From the NCBI GenBank assembly GCA_023150835.1, contig JAKLKB010000142.1, positions 1-17,258 of the forward strand: a DNA stretch of 17,258 nt, given 5' to 3'. Below the pieces are notes generated by a model. That model was not told where the DNA came from, made no database searches, and was given only the letters and a program-made list of their open reading frames with translations. Below are positions 7,149-13,664 of this stretch, one piece after another (the first letter of the stretch is position 1; each line of letters starts with the position of its first letter). Source of the stretch: Myxococcota bacterium (GTDB lineage Bacteria > Myxococcota_C > UBA6777). The position numbers were made by a program, and so were the translations under genes.

Positions 7149-7940
7149 ATGGATACGCCAAAACCATCGACAACATTTGAAAAACTCAGTCAGATCGGTC
7201 ATGCAAGCATGAATCTCTGCAATCCGCTCAGCGAGGCCAAACTGGGCCAGATGTTGCGGATCTTACCGCTACAAGAACGTGCCAAAGTCTTGGATATCGG
7301 CTGCGGAAAAGGCGAGATGTTGATTCGCTTGGCCGAGCGCTTTGGCATCGACGGGGTGGGCGTGGATATCTCGGAGGCATTCTTGCACGAAGCCCGAGAA
7401 CAAGCGCGTTTGCGTGTTCCACGACGGCATATCGATTTCCTTTTGGCCGATGTTCGGCAACTTTCTTTAACCCCCAAACACTTTGACCTTGGGATGTGTG
7501 TCGGTGCAACCCAAGCGCTCGGCTCGATGACACTTACTTTGGCTCGACTCAAAGAGCTTGTACGCCCGGGTGGATGGATCCTCGTCGCCGAAGGATTTTG
7601 GAGGCGGCCTCCTGCCCCCGAGTATCTCGAATTCTTGCAATGCGATGCGCAGATCTACCGCACCCACGCCGGCAACGTCGAGCTAGGGCAACAAGAAGGA
7701 CTGACTTATCTTTTTGGGCTGGTTTGTGAGCGCGAAGAGTTCGATCTCTACGAAGGAACCTATCTGTTCAATCTCGAATCCTATTGTGCCGAGCACCCCA
7801 ACGAACCCGAAAACGATACGATGTTGCGGCGTATCCGCCGCTGGCACAGCCATTATCTGCGCTATGGGCGTGATACTTTGGGTTTTGGCTTTTACCTGTT
7901 TCGCACCCCCGAGAATGCCCCCTCACACGCCCGCCCCTGA
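7149..7940 (+). CDS. Class I SAM-dependent methyltransferase
   Basis: 263 residues from ATG 7149, set by AAGGAG (7137-7142) with a six-base spacer; an in-frame TTG at 7110 has no such site. Motif I is VLDIGCGKGEML (glycines 51, 53 and 55), which binds S-adenosylmethionine. Asp73 in GVDIS is the acidic residue expected to bind the ribose hydroxyls, and DFLLADVRQL is the motif III-like strand. LKELVRPGGWILVAEGFW is the post-core strand, and GFGFYLFRT is the probable last strand of the Rossmann fold. The acceptor substrate cannot be read from the sequence, and the neighbours give no clear pathway. The gene is divergent from the HEAT-repeat gene; the TGA stop lies inside the first copy of a 37-bp direct repeat. 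Confidence 0.92.
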   Translation: MDTPKPSTTFEKLSQIGHASMNLCNPLSEAKLGQMLRILPLQERAKVLDIGCGKGEMLIRLAERFGIDGVGVDISEAFLHEAREQARLRVPRRHIDFLLADVRQLSLTPKHFDLGMCVGATQALGSMTLTLARLKELVRPGGWILVAEGFWRRPPAPEYLEFLQCDAQIYRTHAGNVELGQQEGLTYLFGLVCEREEFDLYEGTYLFNLESYCAEHPNEPENDTMLRRIRRWHSHYLRYGRDTLGFGFYLFRTPENAPSHARP

Positions 7941-8048
7941 AACATCCTTGCGCCTTTCTTGCTCCATGCGCCGGAAGGTGATCTGCCGCTGGTGTTTGCC
8001 TTCGTGGGTCACCTGAAACATCCTTGCGCCTTTCTTGTTCCATGCGCC
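7936..8048 (+). repeat. Pair of 37-bp direct repeats 76 bp apart
   Basis: Copies at 7936-7972 and 8012-8048 start CCTGAAACATCCTTGCGCC and differ at one base (C or T at the 27th position). The 39 bp between them is unique. The first copy includes the methyltransferase stop codon. Sequence after the two copies is unrelated, so this is a duplicated short segment and not a simple tandem repeat. Confidence 0.95.
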
Positions 8049-8131
8049 TATGTACGCTCCCCAATTGCCTCTTGGCGCGAAGGCGGCTATCTTTGGCCAA
8101 AGAAACAGAGCATACCTCGCTTGAGATCTGC

Positions 8132-8494
8132 ATGACCAAAGAACCCGTTATCACAAAATCCACAAACGCCCTCTCCGACGCCTCGGCAGAGATCCCACCC
8201 ACCGCAGGCGCTTTTTCGCAAAAACAAACGCTGGCATGGGCGATGGTCGCTTCTTCTTTTGTGCTGTACGCCTCGCTGTTTTTCATCCCTTTTTTGTCGT
8301 GGGGAGCGCGTCCGAAACTGATGCTTTTTGGCATCTTGTTTGTGGCAAGCGAAGTGACCTTCTGGGTTGGCGGATGGATCTTGGGAAAAGAAGTGTTTCA
8401 ACGCTACAAGGCTTATTTCAATCCGTTGTCGTGGTGGAAGCGTCCGCAAAAACATGAAGGAGAAACCGATGGTCAACACAAAGGAGACGGATAA
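8132..8494 (+). CDS. Small two-helix membrane protein, transporter-suffix-domain-like
   Basis: 120 residues from ATG 8132. The ORF could extend to ATG 8024, but that part would cover the 37-bp direct repeat and is rich in Cys and Arg. After a polar N-terminal stretch of about 30 residues there are two hydrophobic segments, around AMVASSFVLYASLFFIPFL and LFGILFVASEVTFWVGGWIL. A basic tail with KEVFQRYKAYFNPLSWWK follows. This pattern, with the EVTFWVGGxxLGKE signature, resembles the small 'transporter suffix domain' proteins, whose function is not established. The stop codon lies 26 nt inside the following Lnt-like gene, so the two are probably co-translated, and the AAGGAG of that gene lies within this one. 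The Shine-Dalgarno sequence of this gene is weak. Confidence 0.75.
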   Translation: MTKEPVITKSTNALSDASAEIPPTAGAFSQKQTLAWAMVASSFVLYASLFFIPFLSWGARPKLMLFGILFVASEVTFWVGGWILGKEVFQRYKAYFNPLSWWKRPQKHEGETDGQHKGDG

Positions 8495-10028
8495 CCAAGG
8501 GAATGGGCTGCAAGACCTTGGGTGGTTGTTGTTGGGGACGGTGTGTATGGCCTTGAGCGCGGGGCGTTGGAATGTGCCTCTGGCTGCGTGGTTGGGGCCT
8601 TTGTTTGTGTTGCGTTATACAAGATCGCAACCGATCCTACGCGGCTATCTATCGGCACTTCCGTTTGTTTTCGTGGGCGCGTGGGTGGGATTGTACGGCT
8701 TGATCCCGCAGCCTTTGGCGATGTACACCGCAACCGTGGCGTTTGGTGTGCTTATGGGTATGCTGCCTTACGTTCTGGATCGTTGGCTCTGGCCCCGCTT
8801 TTCGGGTATCGCAGCAACGTTGGTCTTGCCGTCCTCGGTGGCTGGGTTGGAATACTTGAATGCGATTAGCAATCCTTTCGGAACGTGGGGCGCTTCGGCC
8901 TACTCGCAGATCGCCTCTCCTGCATTGTTGCAGTTCTCTTCGGTCTTCGGGATCTGGGGGATCTCATTTTTGATGTTTTGGGCAGCGGCAGTCGCACACG
9001 AGGCTTGGATACACAAAGAGTCAAGACGACCTCCTGCCTTGTGTTTGTCTCTTTGGGTCGTATGCGCTGTCTTCTGTTGGGGCGGATGGCGCGTCACCAC
9101 GGAGAACCCGCGCCCCCAAACGATCCCTGCCGCAGGCGTCTTGTCTCCCAAGCACAAAGCCTTGTGGTCCCATCTCAGCCACGTTTTGTTAGAAGGCACC
9201 AAAGCGCCCCCCAACTTTTGGCAAGATCTGTATCGACTTGGTGCAGAAGTCAACGAAGATCTCTTCGCTCGCACCGAGGCTGCCGCCATCTCAGGAGCGC
9301 GCATTATCCTTTGGCCCGAAGCTGCCGCGCTCTTGCCCAAATCCAAAGAACCTGCTTGGCGCGATCGCGCCCGTCTGCTCGCACACAAACACAAGCTCTA
9401 TCTTGGCGCCACGTTGTGGGCCGTCTTGCACGAAGACTTCTCCAAGATCCCACAAAAAAAGATGGTCGAAAACCGCTTCCTCTTGTTCACACCCGACGGA
9501 AAGCTCGGATGGGACTACGCCAAGCGGATCCCTGTCCCGGGCGTTGAAGAAGCCATGACCGCCCAAGGACAAGCACCGCTCCCGCTGATCGAAACCGCCT
9601 ATGGCCGCATCGGTGGAGCGATCTGTTTCGATATGGACTTCCCTCAGATGATCCGCTCCTTGGGACAACGCCGCGCCGATATCCTGCTCGTCCCTGCGGG
9701 CGATTGGAAAGCCATCGCTCCCTACCACACACAGATGGCCTCCCTTCGAGCCATCGAAAATGGAGCCGCTTTACTGCGCGTCGTTAACAACGGATACTCC
9801 GCAGCTTACGACGCCAAAGGCCGCCTCCTCGGCGGCATGGACGCCTTCACCACACAAAGCCACCAACTCGCTATCGACCTTCCTGTCCGCTCTCACCATC
9901 GGACGCTTTACGCCTTCATCGGAGATCTTTTTGCATGGCTCTGCTTGCTTGGCTTCCTTGTCTTCGCCTTTTGGGGCTTTCGCCTCTCTCGTTCCACCCC
10001 ACCCCATCGCCCCGCCGACAATCTTTGA
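8469..10028 (+). CDS. lnt: Apolipoprotein N-acyltransferase (Lnt-like)
   Basis: 519 residues from ATG 8469, set by AAGGAG (8457-8462) six bases upstream; E. coli Lnt has 512. The N-terminal 210 or so residues are strongly hydrophobic and contain several membrane helices. A periplasmic carbon-nitrogen hydrolase domain follows, then one C-terminal helix near FAWLCLLGFLVFAFWGF. The expected catalytic set is present: Glu284 in WPEAA, Lys352 in YAKRIPVP and Cys386 in GAICFDMDFP. Glu360 sits eight residues after the Lys, matching the spacing of the essential second Glu in E. coli. Lnt adds the third acyl chain to lipoproteins in the inner membrane of Gram-negative bacteria. The hydrolase start is divergent, so a paralogue with a changed substrate cannot be excluded. 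Leu and Val codon choice changes part-way through the gene. Confidence 0.85.
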   Translation: MVNTKETDNQGNGLQDLGWLLLGTVCMALSAGRWNVPLAAWLGPLFVLRYTRSQPILRGYLSALPFVFVGAWVGLYGLIPQPLAMYTATVAFGVLMGMLPYVLDRWLWPRFSGIAATLVLPSSVAGLEYLNAISNPFGTWGASAYSQIASPALLQFSSVFGIWGISFLMFWAAAVAHEAWIHKESRRPPALCLSLWVVCAVFCWGGWRVTTENPRPQTIPAAGVLSPKHKALWSHLSHVLLEGTKAPPNFWQDLYRLGAEVNEDLFARTEAAAISGARIILWPEAAALLPKSKEPAWRDRARLLAHKHKLYLGATLWAVLHEDFSKIPQKKMVENRFLLFTPDGKLGWDYAKRIPVPGVEEAMTAQGQAPLPLIETAYGRIGGAICFDMDFPQMIRSLGQRRADILLVPAGDWKAIAPYHTQMASLRAIENGAALLRVVNNGYSAAYDAKGRLLGGMDAFTTQSHQLAIDLPVRSHHRTLYAFIGDLFAWLCLLGFLVFAFWGFRLSRSTPPHRPADNL

Positions 10029-10056
10029 TGTGCCATGTTGTTCGTTCGGATGGTTC

Positions 10057-10086
10057 GTGCGCGTGATCTGTAGAGAAAGAGCGCAC
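10057..10086 (+). other. Weak inverted repeat in the gap before the double-DsbA gene
   Basis: GTGCGC (10057-10062) and GCGCAC (10081-10086) could pair across an 18-nt loop between the Lnt-like stop and the Shine-Dalgarno sequence of the next gene. The stem is short and the loop long, and no T-run follows, so function is doubtful. Confidence 0.2.
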
Positions 10087-10107
10087 ACAACACAAAGGAG
10101 TTTTTTG

Positions 10108-13100
10108 ATGAGGAAGATCGCAAGATGGATGATGATCTGGGGGCTGTGGTGGGGATGGAGCGGCGCAAGCTTGGCGCAGCCGCTCCCGCCAAACAACGAT
10201 ACCGCCTCCCCTCCCAAAGCAGCGCAGGACAAGGCCGCTTCGGAATGGAACGCCACGATGGTGTTGACGGCTCCCCGCCTGCGCTCGTGGTGGGATATGT
10301 TGGAAAAAGCCAAACAACGGGGGATCTGGTCGCCTCGCTTCGATCAAGAGCTTGGCAAACTCCAAACGGAGCTACAAAGCGCCATCCGCAACAAACTCAA
10401 ACAAGAACCCAAAGGTGATCTGCCTGCTTTGCTAGAACAGATCGGACTGTCTTTGACCGCACAAGTCGGGGTCAGCCAATGGAGACGTTCGAGCCAACCG
10501 GCCTTTCGCCCTTCGCGTGAGGTGATGGTCATCACCCTTTCTGCGGATGGAGAGCGACTGACACAGATGTTTGCCTCCCGAAGAGGACACACGGTGCGCT
10601 GGCTTCCCGAAAACCAAACCGATCAAGTGATGATGGAGGCTCGCCATGACCGCGAATGGCTGAGCGGTCTGCGCTTTGGTAATCGTTTTCATTTCTTTGT
10701 GCGCGACAAAGAACCGATGTTCCAAGGCTTTGTCGCTCCATCGCCTGAACAACTCAAATCGTGGCAAGCCTCCGAAGAAACCTTCCGCAACGAGGTATAT
10801 GCCTTTTTGCGCGATCATCGGGGCTTTTTGACGCAGGCGATCCGAGCCCACGCCTCGGCATCTTCGCTCAAGCCCAACGCGGATCAGCTTGTGTGGGGCA
10901 GTGTGGCCTTGCGCGGTCTCCCCAACACAACCGACCTCGAAAAAGCAAAGCGTTTTGTGCATGGTGTTTCCTTTGCCGCCGAAACCAAGGGCGATCGCGT
11001 CAAAGCCTCTGTCGCGGTGCTGGGTCAGCCATCCTTTGGGCCTTTTTTGAAACCCACCACCCCCATCCAAGCCCCCCTGTCGATTGAACAAGCCGTGCCT
11101 TCGGGATTGTTGTACTTACAATCGTTGCACCTGAACTTTCCAGCTTTTGGCGAGATCCCCGCACAGCTCGGACGGATCGGAGCGATCCAACAAAAAGAGC
11201 TGTTTTCGCTTTATATGGGCTACGGCATGATCGATAGCGTTGCCGCGCAGTTGGGCGTCCGCCTCCATGATCTGTGGGGGCCGATGAACGGGCAGATCCT
11301 ATTTGGCCTCTTGGATCGCCCTTGGATCCGCGAAAGTCTGGCCCAACGAAGACCGACGGCGGCGATCACTTCGCCCTTTTTGCTGCTGGGGATGAAAGAG
11401 GGTCAATCGGCTGCGGCATGGGTTGAGCGCGTTGCAAAGGTTTGGCCCAAAGTCGTGCAGATGTACCCGCGCATCGGCCAAATGTTCTCCGTCACCACAC
11501 AAGACCAAGACGGCGCAAAGCTCGCCCACATCTCAAGGCTCGGCCAAACTGTCGTGACGATCGCTGGACGCGATCGCTGGCTGCTTCTTACGGCTTCTCC
11601 CCGCACTTCCGAGATCTTCGTGCAGATGTGGAACGGAAAGCTCCCGACACTTGCACAAAGCCAAGATGCCCTCAAGACCGCACTTTCCGAGCGCATGACA
11701 CACTTCGGCGCGGTCGATCTTGGCGCGCTCTTGCCGCTCTTGCCAAAACGCGCATGGCCCCGAGACTTCCGCAAGATGCCCGACGAAGCCAAACAGTTTT
11801 TCCTCACCGCCTTGCTCGCACTTCCAACCCCCCGCTTTGGCCTTGAAGCCAAAGGCAACGACCTTCACCTCGAATTCGCCGCCCAGATCTTCCCCGTCAA
11901 CGAAGACCTCAAAGCCAAGGTCGCAGCACTACTCAAACGCCTCAAACGCCCGATCCCCTACTGGCAAAGACGGCGGTACGCCCCCTCGATTCCGCCCATG
12001 CCTCCGAGCAAAAACGAACCTGCTGTACCGCCCATGCCTCCGAGCAAAAACGAACCTGCTGTACCGCCCATGCCTCCGAGCAAAAACGAACCTGCCGTAC
12101 CGCCCGTCCTTCCTACACCTCCCCACAAAACGGAACCCGCTGTCCCTCCGATGCCGCCACGCGTTCCTTCGGAGGATATACCGACTCCTGCTGCGCGACC
12201 CGCACAAAAGATCGTCCCGGGCTTGTCATGGGTTGGCGCACCATCGCTCGGCCCCGCCGATGCACCCGTCACCATCGTCGCCTTTTCAGACTTCCAATGC
12301 CCCTTTTGCGCACGAGCCTCCCATACCATCAACAGACTCTTCGGCGATTTTAACGGAAAGATCCGCCTTGTCTTCAAACATCGCCCCCTCTCTTTTCATA
12401 AAAACGCCAAACCTGCGGCTATCGCTGCGATGGCTGCACACCGCCAAGGCAAGTTCTGGCCCTATCACGACAAACTCTTCGCGAACTTCCGACGGCTCGA
12501 ACGGAGCGATCTTGTCGCTTATGCCCGTGAGATCGGCCTTGAGATGGCCCAGTTTGAAAGCGACATCGAAGATCCCTCCCTCAAAAAATACGTCGAAGCG
12601 GACGACGCGATGGGCGTCCGTGTCGGTGCAAACGGCACCCCCACCTTTTTTATCAACGGCTTCCGCATCGTCGGCGCACAACCCCCCGCACGCTTCCAAC
12701 AAGCCATCCGCGAGATCCTCTCTGGCAAGGCCCCCTCTCTCGCACGCCCCCATCGACCCTATCGCCCTCGCGCACCCCAACCTCCCGCCACCCCCATCGC
12801 GATCACCCTCGGACAAGCCCCCACATGGGGCCCCGACAACGCTCCCGTCACTGTCGTGATCTTCTCCGACTTTGAATGCCCCTTCTGCTCTCGCGCCAAC
12901 CGCACCCTTGACGCCATCAAACAAGCCTACCCGGGACAAGTCCGTTTCGCCTTCAAACATATGCCGCTGCCCTTTCACCGAAACGCAAAGCCCGCAGCCA
13001 TCGCCTCCATGGCCGCACACCGACAAGGCAAGTTCTGGGAGTACCACGATAAGCTTTTCGCTGATTACCGTAACCTCAACCGCGAAAAATTTCTGCAAAT

Positions 13101-13308
13101 CGCCGAACAGCTCGGCCTCGACACCCAACGCTTCCAAACCGACCTCGAAGATCCTGCCCTCCAAAGCCTCGTCGAAGCTGATATGGCCTACGCCCGCCGT
13201 ATCGGTGTCAACGGAACCCCCACCTTCTTCGTCAACGGTCGTATGCTCGTCGGCGCACAACCCCTCCCCTCCTTTCAACGCTTGATCGACCCCATCCTCA
13301 AAAAATAA
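10108..13308 (+). CDS. Secreted protein with N-terminal unknown region and two tandem DsbA-like thioredoxin domains
   Basis: 1066 residues from ATG 10108, which follows AAAGGAG (10094-10100) by seven bases. A Sec signal peptide is evident (MRKIARW, Trp-rich core, SLA-Q, cleavage near residue 23). Residues about 30-625 form a region I do not recognise with certainty; it vaguely resembles DUF3352-like secreted proteins and contains no cysteine. A Pro-rich repeat linker follows (residues 629-664 and beyond). Two DsbA/Thioredoxin_4-type domains come next. The first has C731-PF-C734 in SDFQCPFC and cis-Pro845 in NGTPTFFING. The second has C924-PF-C927 in SDFECPFC and cis-Pro1038 in NGTPTFFVNG. These four are the only cysteines in the mature protein. 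DsbA-like domains oxidise or isomerise protein thiols in the periplasm; no DsbB-like partner is encoded nearby. The stop abuts an inverted-repeat element. Confidence 0.92.
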   Translation: MRKIARWMMIWGLWWGWSGASLAQPLPPNNDTASPPKAAQDKAASEWNATMVLTAPRLRSWWDMLEKAKQRGIWSPRFDQELGKLQTELQSAIRNKLKQEPKGDLPALLEQIGLSLTAQVGVSQWRRSSQPAFRPSREVMVITLSADGERLTQMFASRRGHTVRWLPENQTDQVMMEARHDREWLSGLRFGNRFHFFVRDKEPMFQGFVAPSPEQLKSWQASEETFRNEVYAFLRDHRGFLTQAIRAHASASSLKPNADQLVWGSVALRGLPNTTDLEKAKRFVHGVSFAAETKGDRVKASVAVLGQPSFGPFLKPTTPIQAPLSIEQAVPSGLLYLQSLHLNFPAFGEIPAQLGRIGAIQQKELFSLYMGYGMIDSVAAQLGVRLHDLWGPMNGQILFGLLDRPWIRESLAQRRPTAAITSPFLLLGMKEGQSAAAWVERVAKVWPKVVQMYPRIGQMFSVTTQDQDGAKLAHISRLGQTVVTIAGRDRWLLLTASPRTSEIFVQMWNGKLPTLAQSQDALKTALSERMTHFGAVDLGALLPLLPKRAWPRDFRKMPDEAKQFFLTALLALPTPRFGLEAKGNDLHLEFAAQIFPVNEDLKAKVAALLKRLKRPIPYWQRRRYAPSIPPMPPSKNEPAVPPMPPSKNEPAVPPMPPSKNEPAVPPVLPTPPHKTEPAVPPMPPRVPSEDIPTPAARPAQKIVPGLSWVGAPSLGPADAPVTIVAFSDFQCPFCARASHTINRLFGDFNGKIRLVFKHRPLSFHKNAKPAAIAAMAAHRQGKFWPYHDKLFANFRRLERSDLVAYAREIGLEMAQFESDIEDPSLKKYVEADDAMGVRVGANGTPTFFINGFRIVGAQPPARFQQAIREILSGKAPSLARPHRPYRPRAPQPPATPIAITLGQAPTWGPDNAPVTVVIFSDFECPFCSRANRTLDAIKQAYPGQVRFAFKHMPLPFHRNAKPAAIASMAAHRQGKFWEYHDKLFADYRNLNREKFLQIAEQLGLDTQRFQTDLEDPALQSLVEADMAYARRIGVNGTPTFFVNGRMLVGAQPLPSFQRLIDPILKK
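11992..12099 (+). repeat. 36-bp in-frame minisatellite (PPMPPSKNEPAV x3) in the DsbA linker
   Basis: Three 36-bp units start at 11992, 12028 and 12064 and differ only by GCT/GCC in the last unit. Two diverged versions follow (PPVLPTPPHKTEPAV, PPMPPR). The array joins the cysteine-free N-terminal region to the first DsbA-like domain and should form an extended, proline-rich spacer. Confidence 0.96.
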
Positions 13309-13429
13309 TACGAAACCCGCAGGGTATGATCGCAAAACGTAGGGGCTGCCCCCCGTGACTGCCCACAAACAGGGCGTTTACAGCGGATCGCGTCAACACA
13401 CAGATCACGCTTCTCTCGGAGAATCGTAT
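13309..13429. mobile_element. MITE-like inverted-repeat element, copy B (degenerate)
   Basis: About 121 bp beginning immediately after the TAA of the double-DsbA gene. Its left part (TACGAAACCCGCAGGGT, then TGATCGCAAAACGTAGGGGC) matches the left half of the element at 6943-7062 with few differences. The right end (GATCAC...CGGAGAATCGTAT) is a poorer inverted copy of the left end. The central block GGGCTGCCCCCCGTGACTGCCC is diverged and forms a weaker hairpin. Confidence 0.65.
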
Positions 13430-13664
13430 CACCCCCCTCGCTCCGCCCTCCTCGCCCAAGCCTTGCCTTTTCTCAAAATCTCCTCTATTTTGCACAAAGC
13501 AAGCCAACAGACATGGCTCAGCCCTTGCAATGCCGCCGTTCCCTGCGCCTCTCGGACCCTCTTTCTCAACGCTGCCCCCCTCTCTCAGCGCACGTTGGCC
13601 TCCCAAGGAAACGAATCGGCACGCGATCCTTCACCCCTGTCGCACGAACGCCGGAGGCTTTTCG
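13430..13664. other. Gene-free leader region upstream of rpoN
   Basis: About 235 bases between the inverted-repeat element and the rpoN start. The frame of rpoN is open back to 13530, but that stretch shows no family similarity, and GGAGG (13653-13657) sets the start at 13665. Apart from the candidate promoter at 13463-13491, I see no hairpin, RNA gene or conserved motif here. Confidence 0.6.
13463..13491 (+). promoter_or_regulatory. Candidate sigma-70-type promoter for the rpoN operon
   Basis: TTGCCT (13463-13468) and TATTTT (13486-13491) are separated by 17 bases; each matches the consensus at 4 of 6 positions. They lie in a local AT-rich dip just downstream of the inverted-repeat element. 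The leader to the rpoN start would be about 165 nt. Confidence 0.35.

Noticed and set aside
7938-7940. TGA at the methyltransferase end as a selenocysteine codon
   Set aside because: No convincing SECIS-like hairpin follows, and the protein already ends after the expected last strand of the methyltransferase fold.
7936-8048. Two 37-bp repeats with a 39-bp spacer as a mini CRISPR
   Set aside because: There are only two copies, one of which includes a gene's stop codon, with no third repeat and no cas gene nearby.
11720-12859. 379-codon open frame on the plus strand, different frame
   Set aside because: It overlaps the DsbA-like gene, whose frame carries the signal peptide, CPFC motifs and cis-Pro. 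The alternative translation is Ser/Pro/Arg-rich without a domain.
12286-13368. 360-codon open frame on the minus strand
   Set aside because: It is antisense to both DsbA-like domains and runs into an intergenic element; it shows no family motif.
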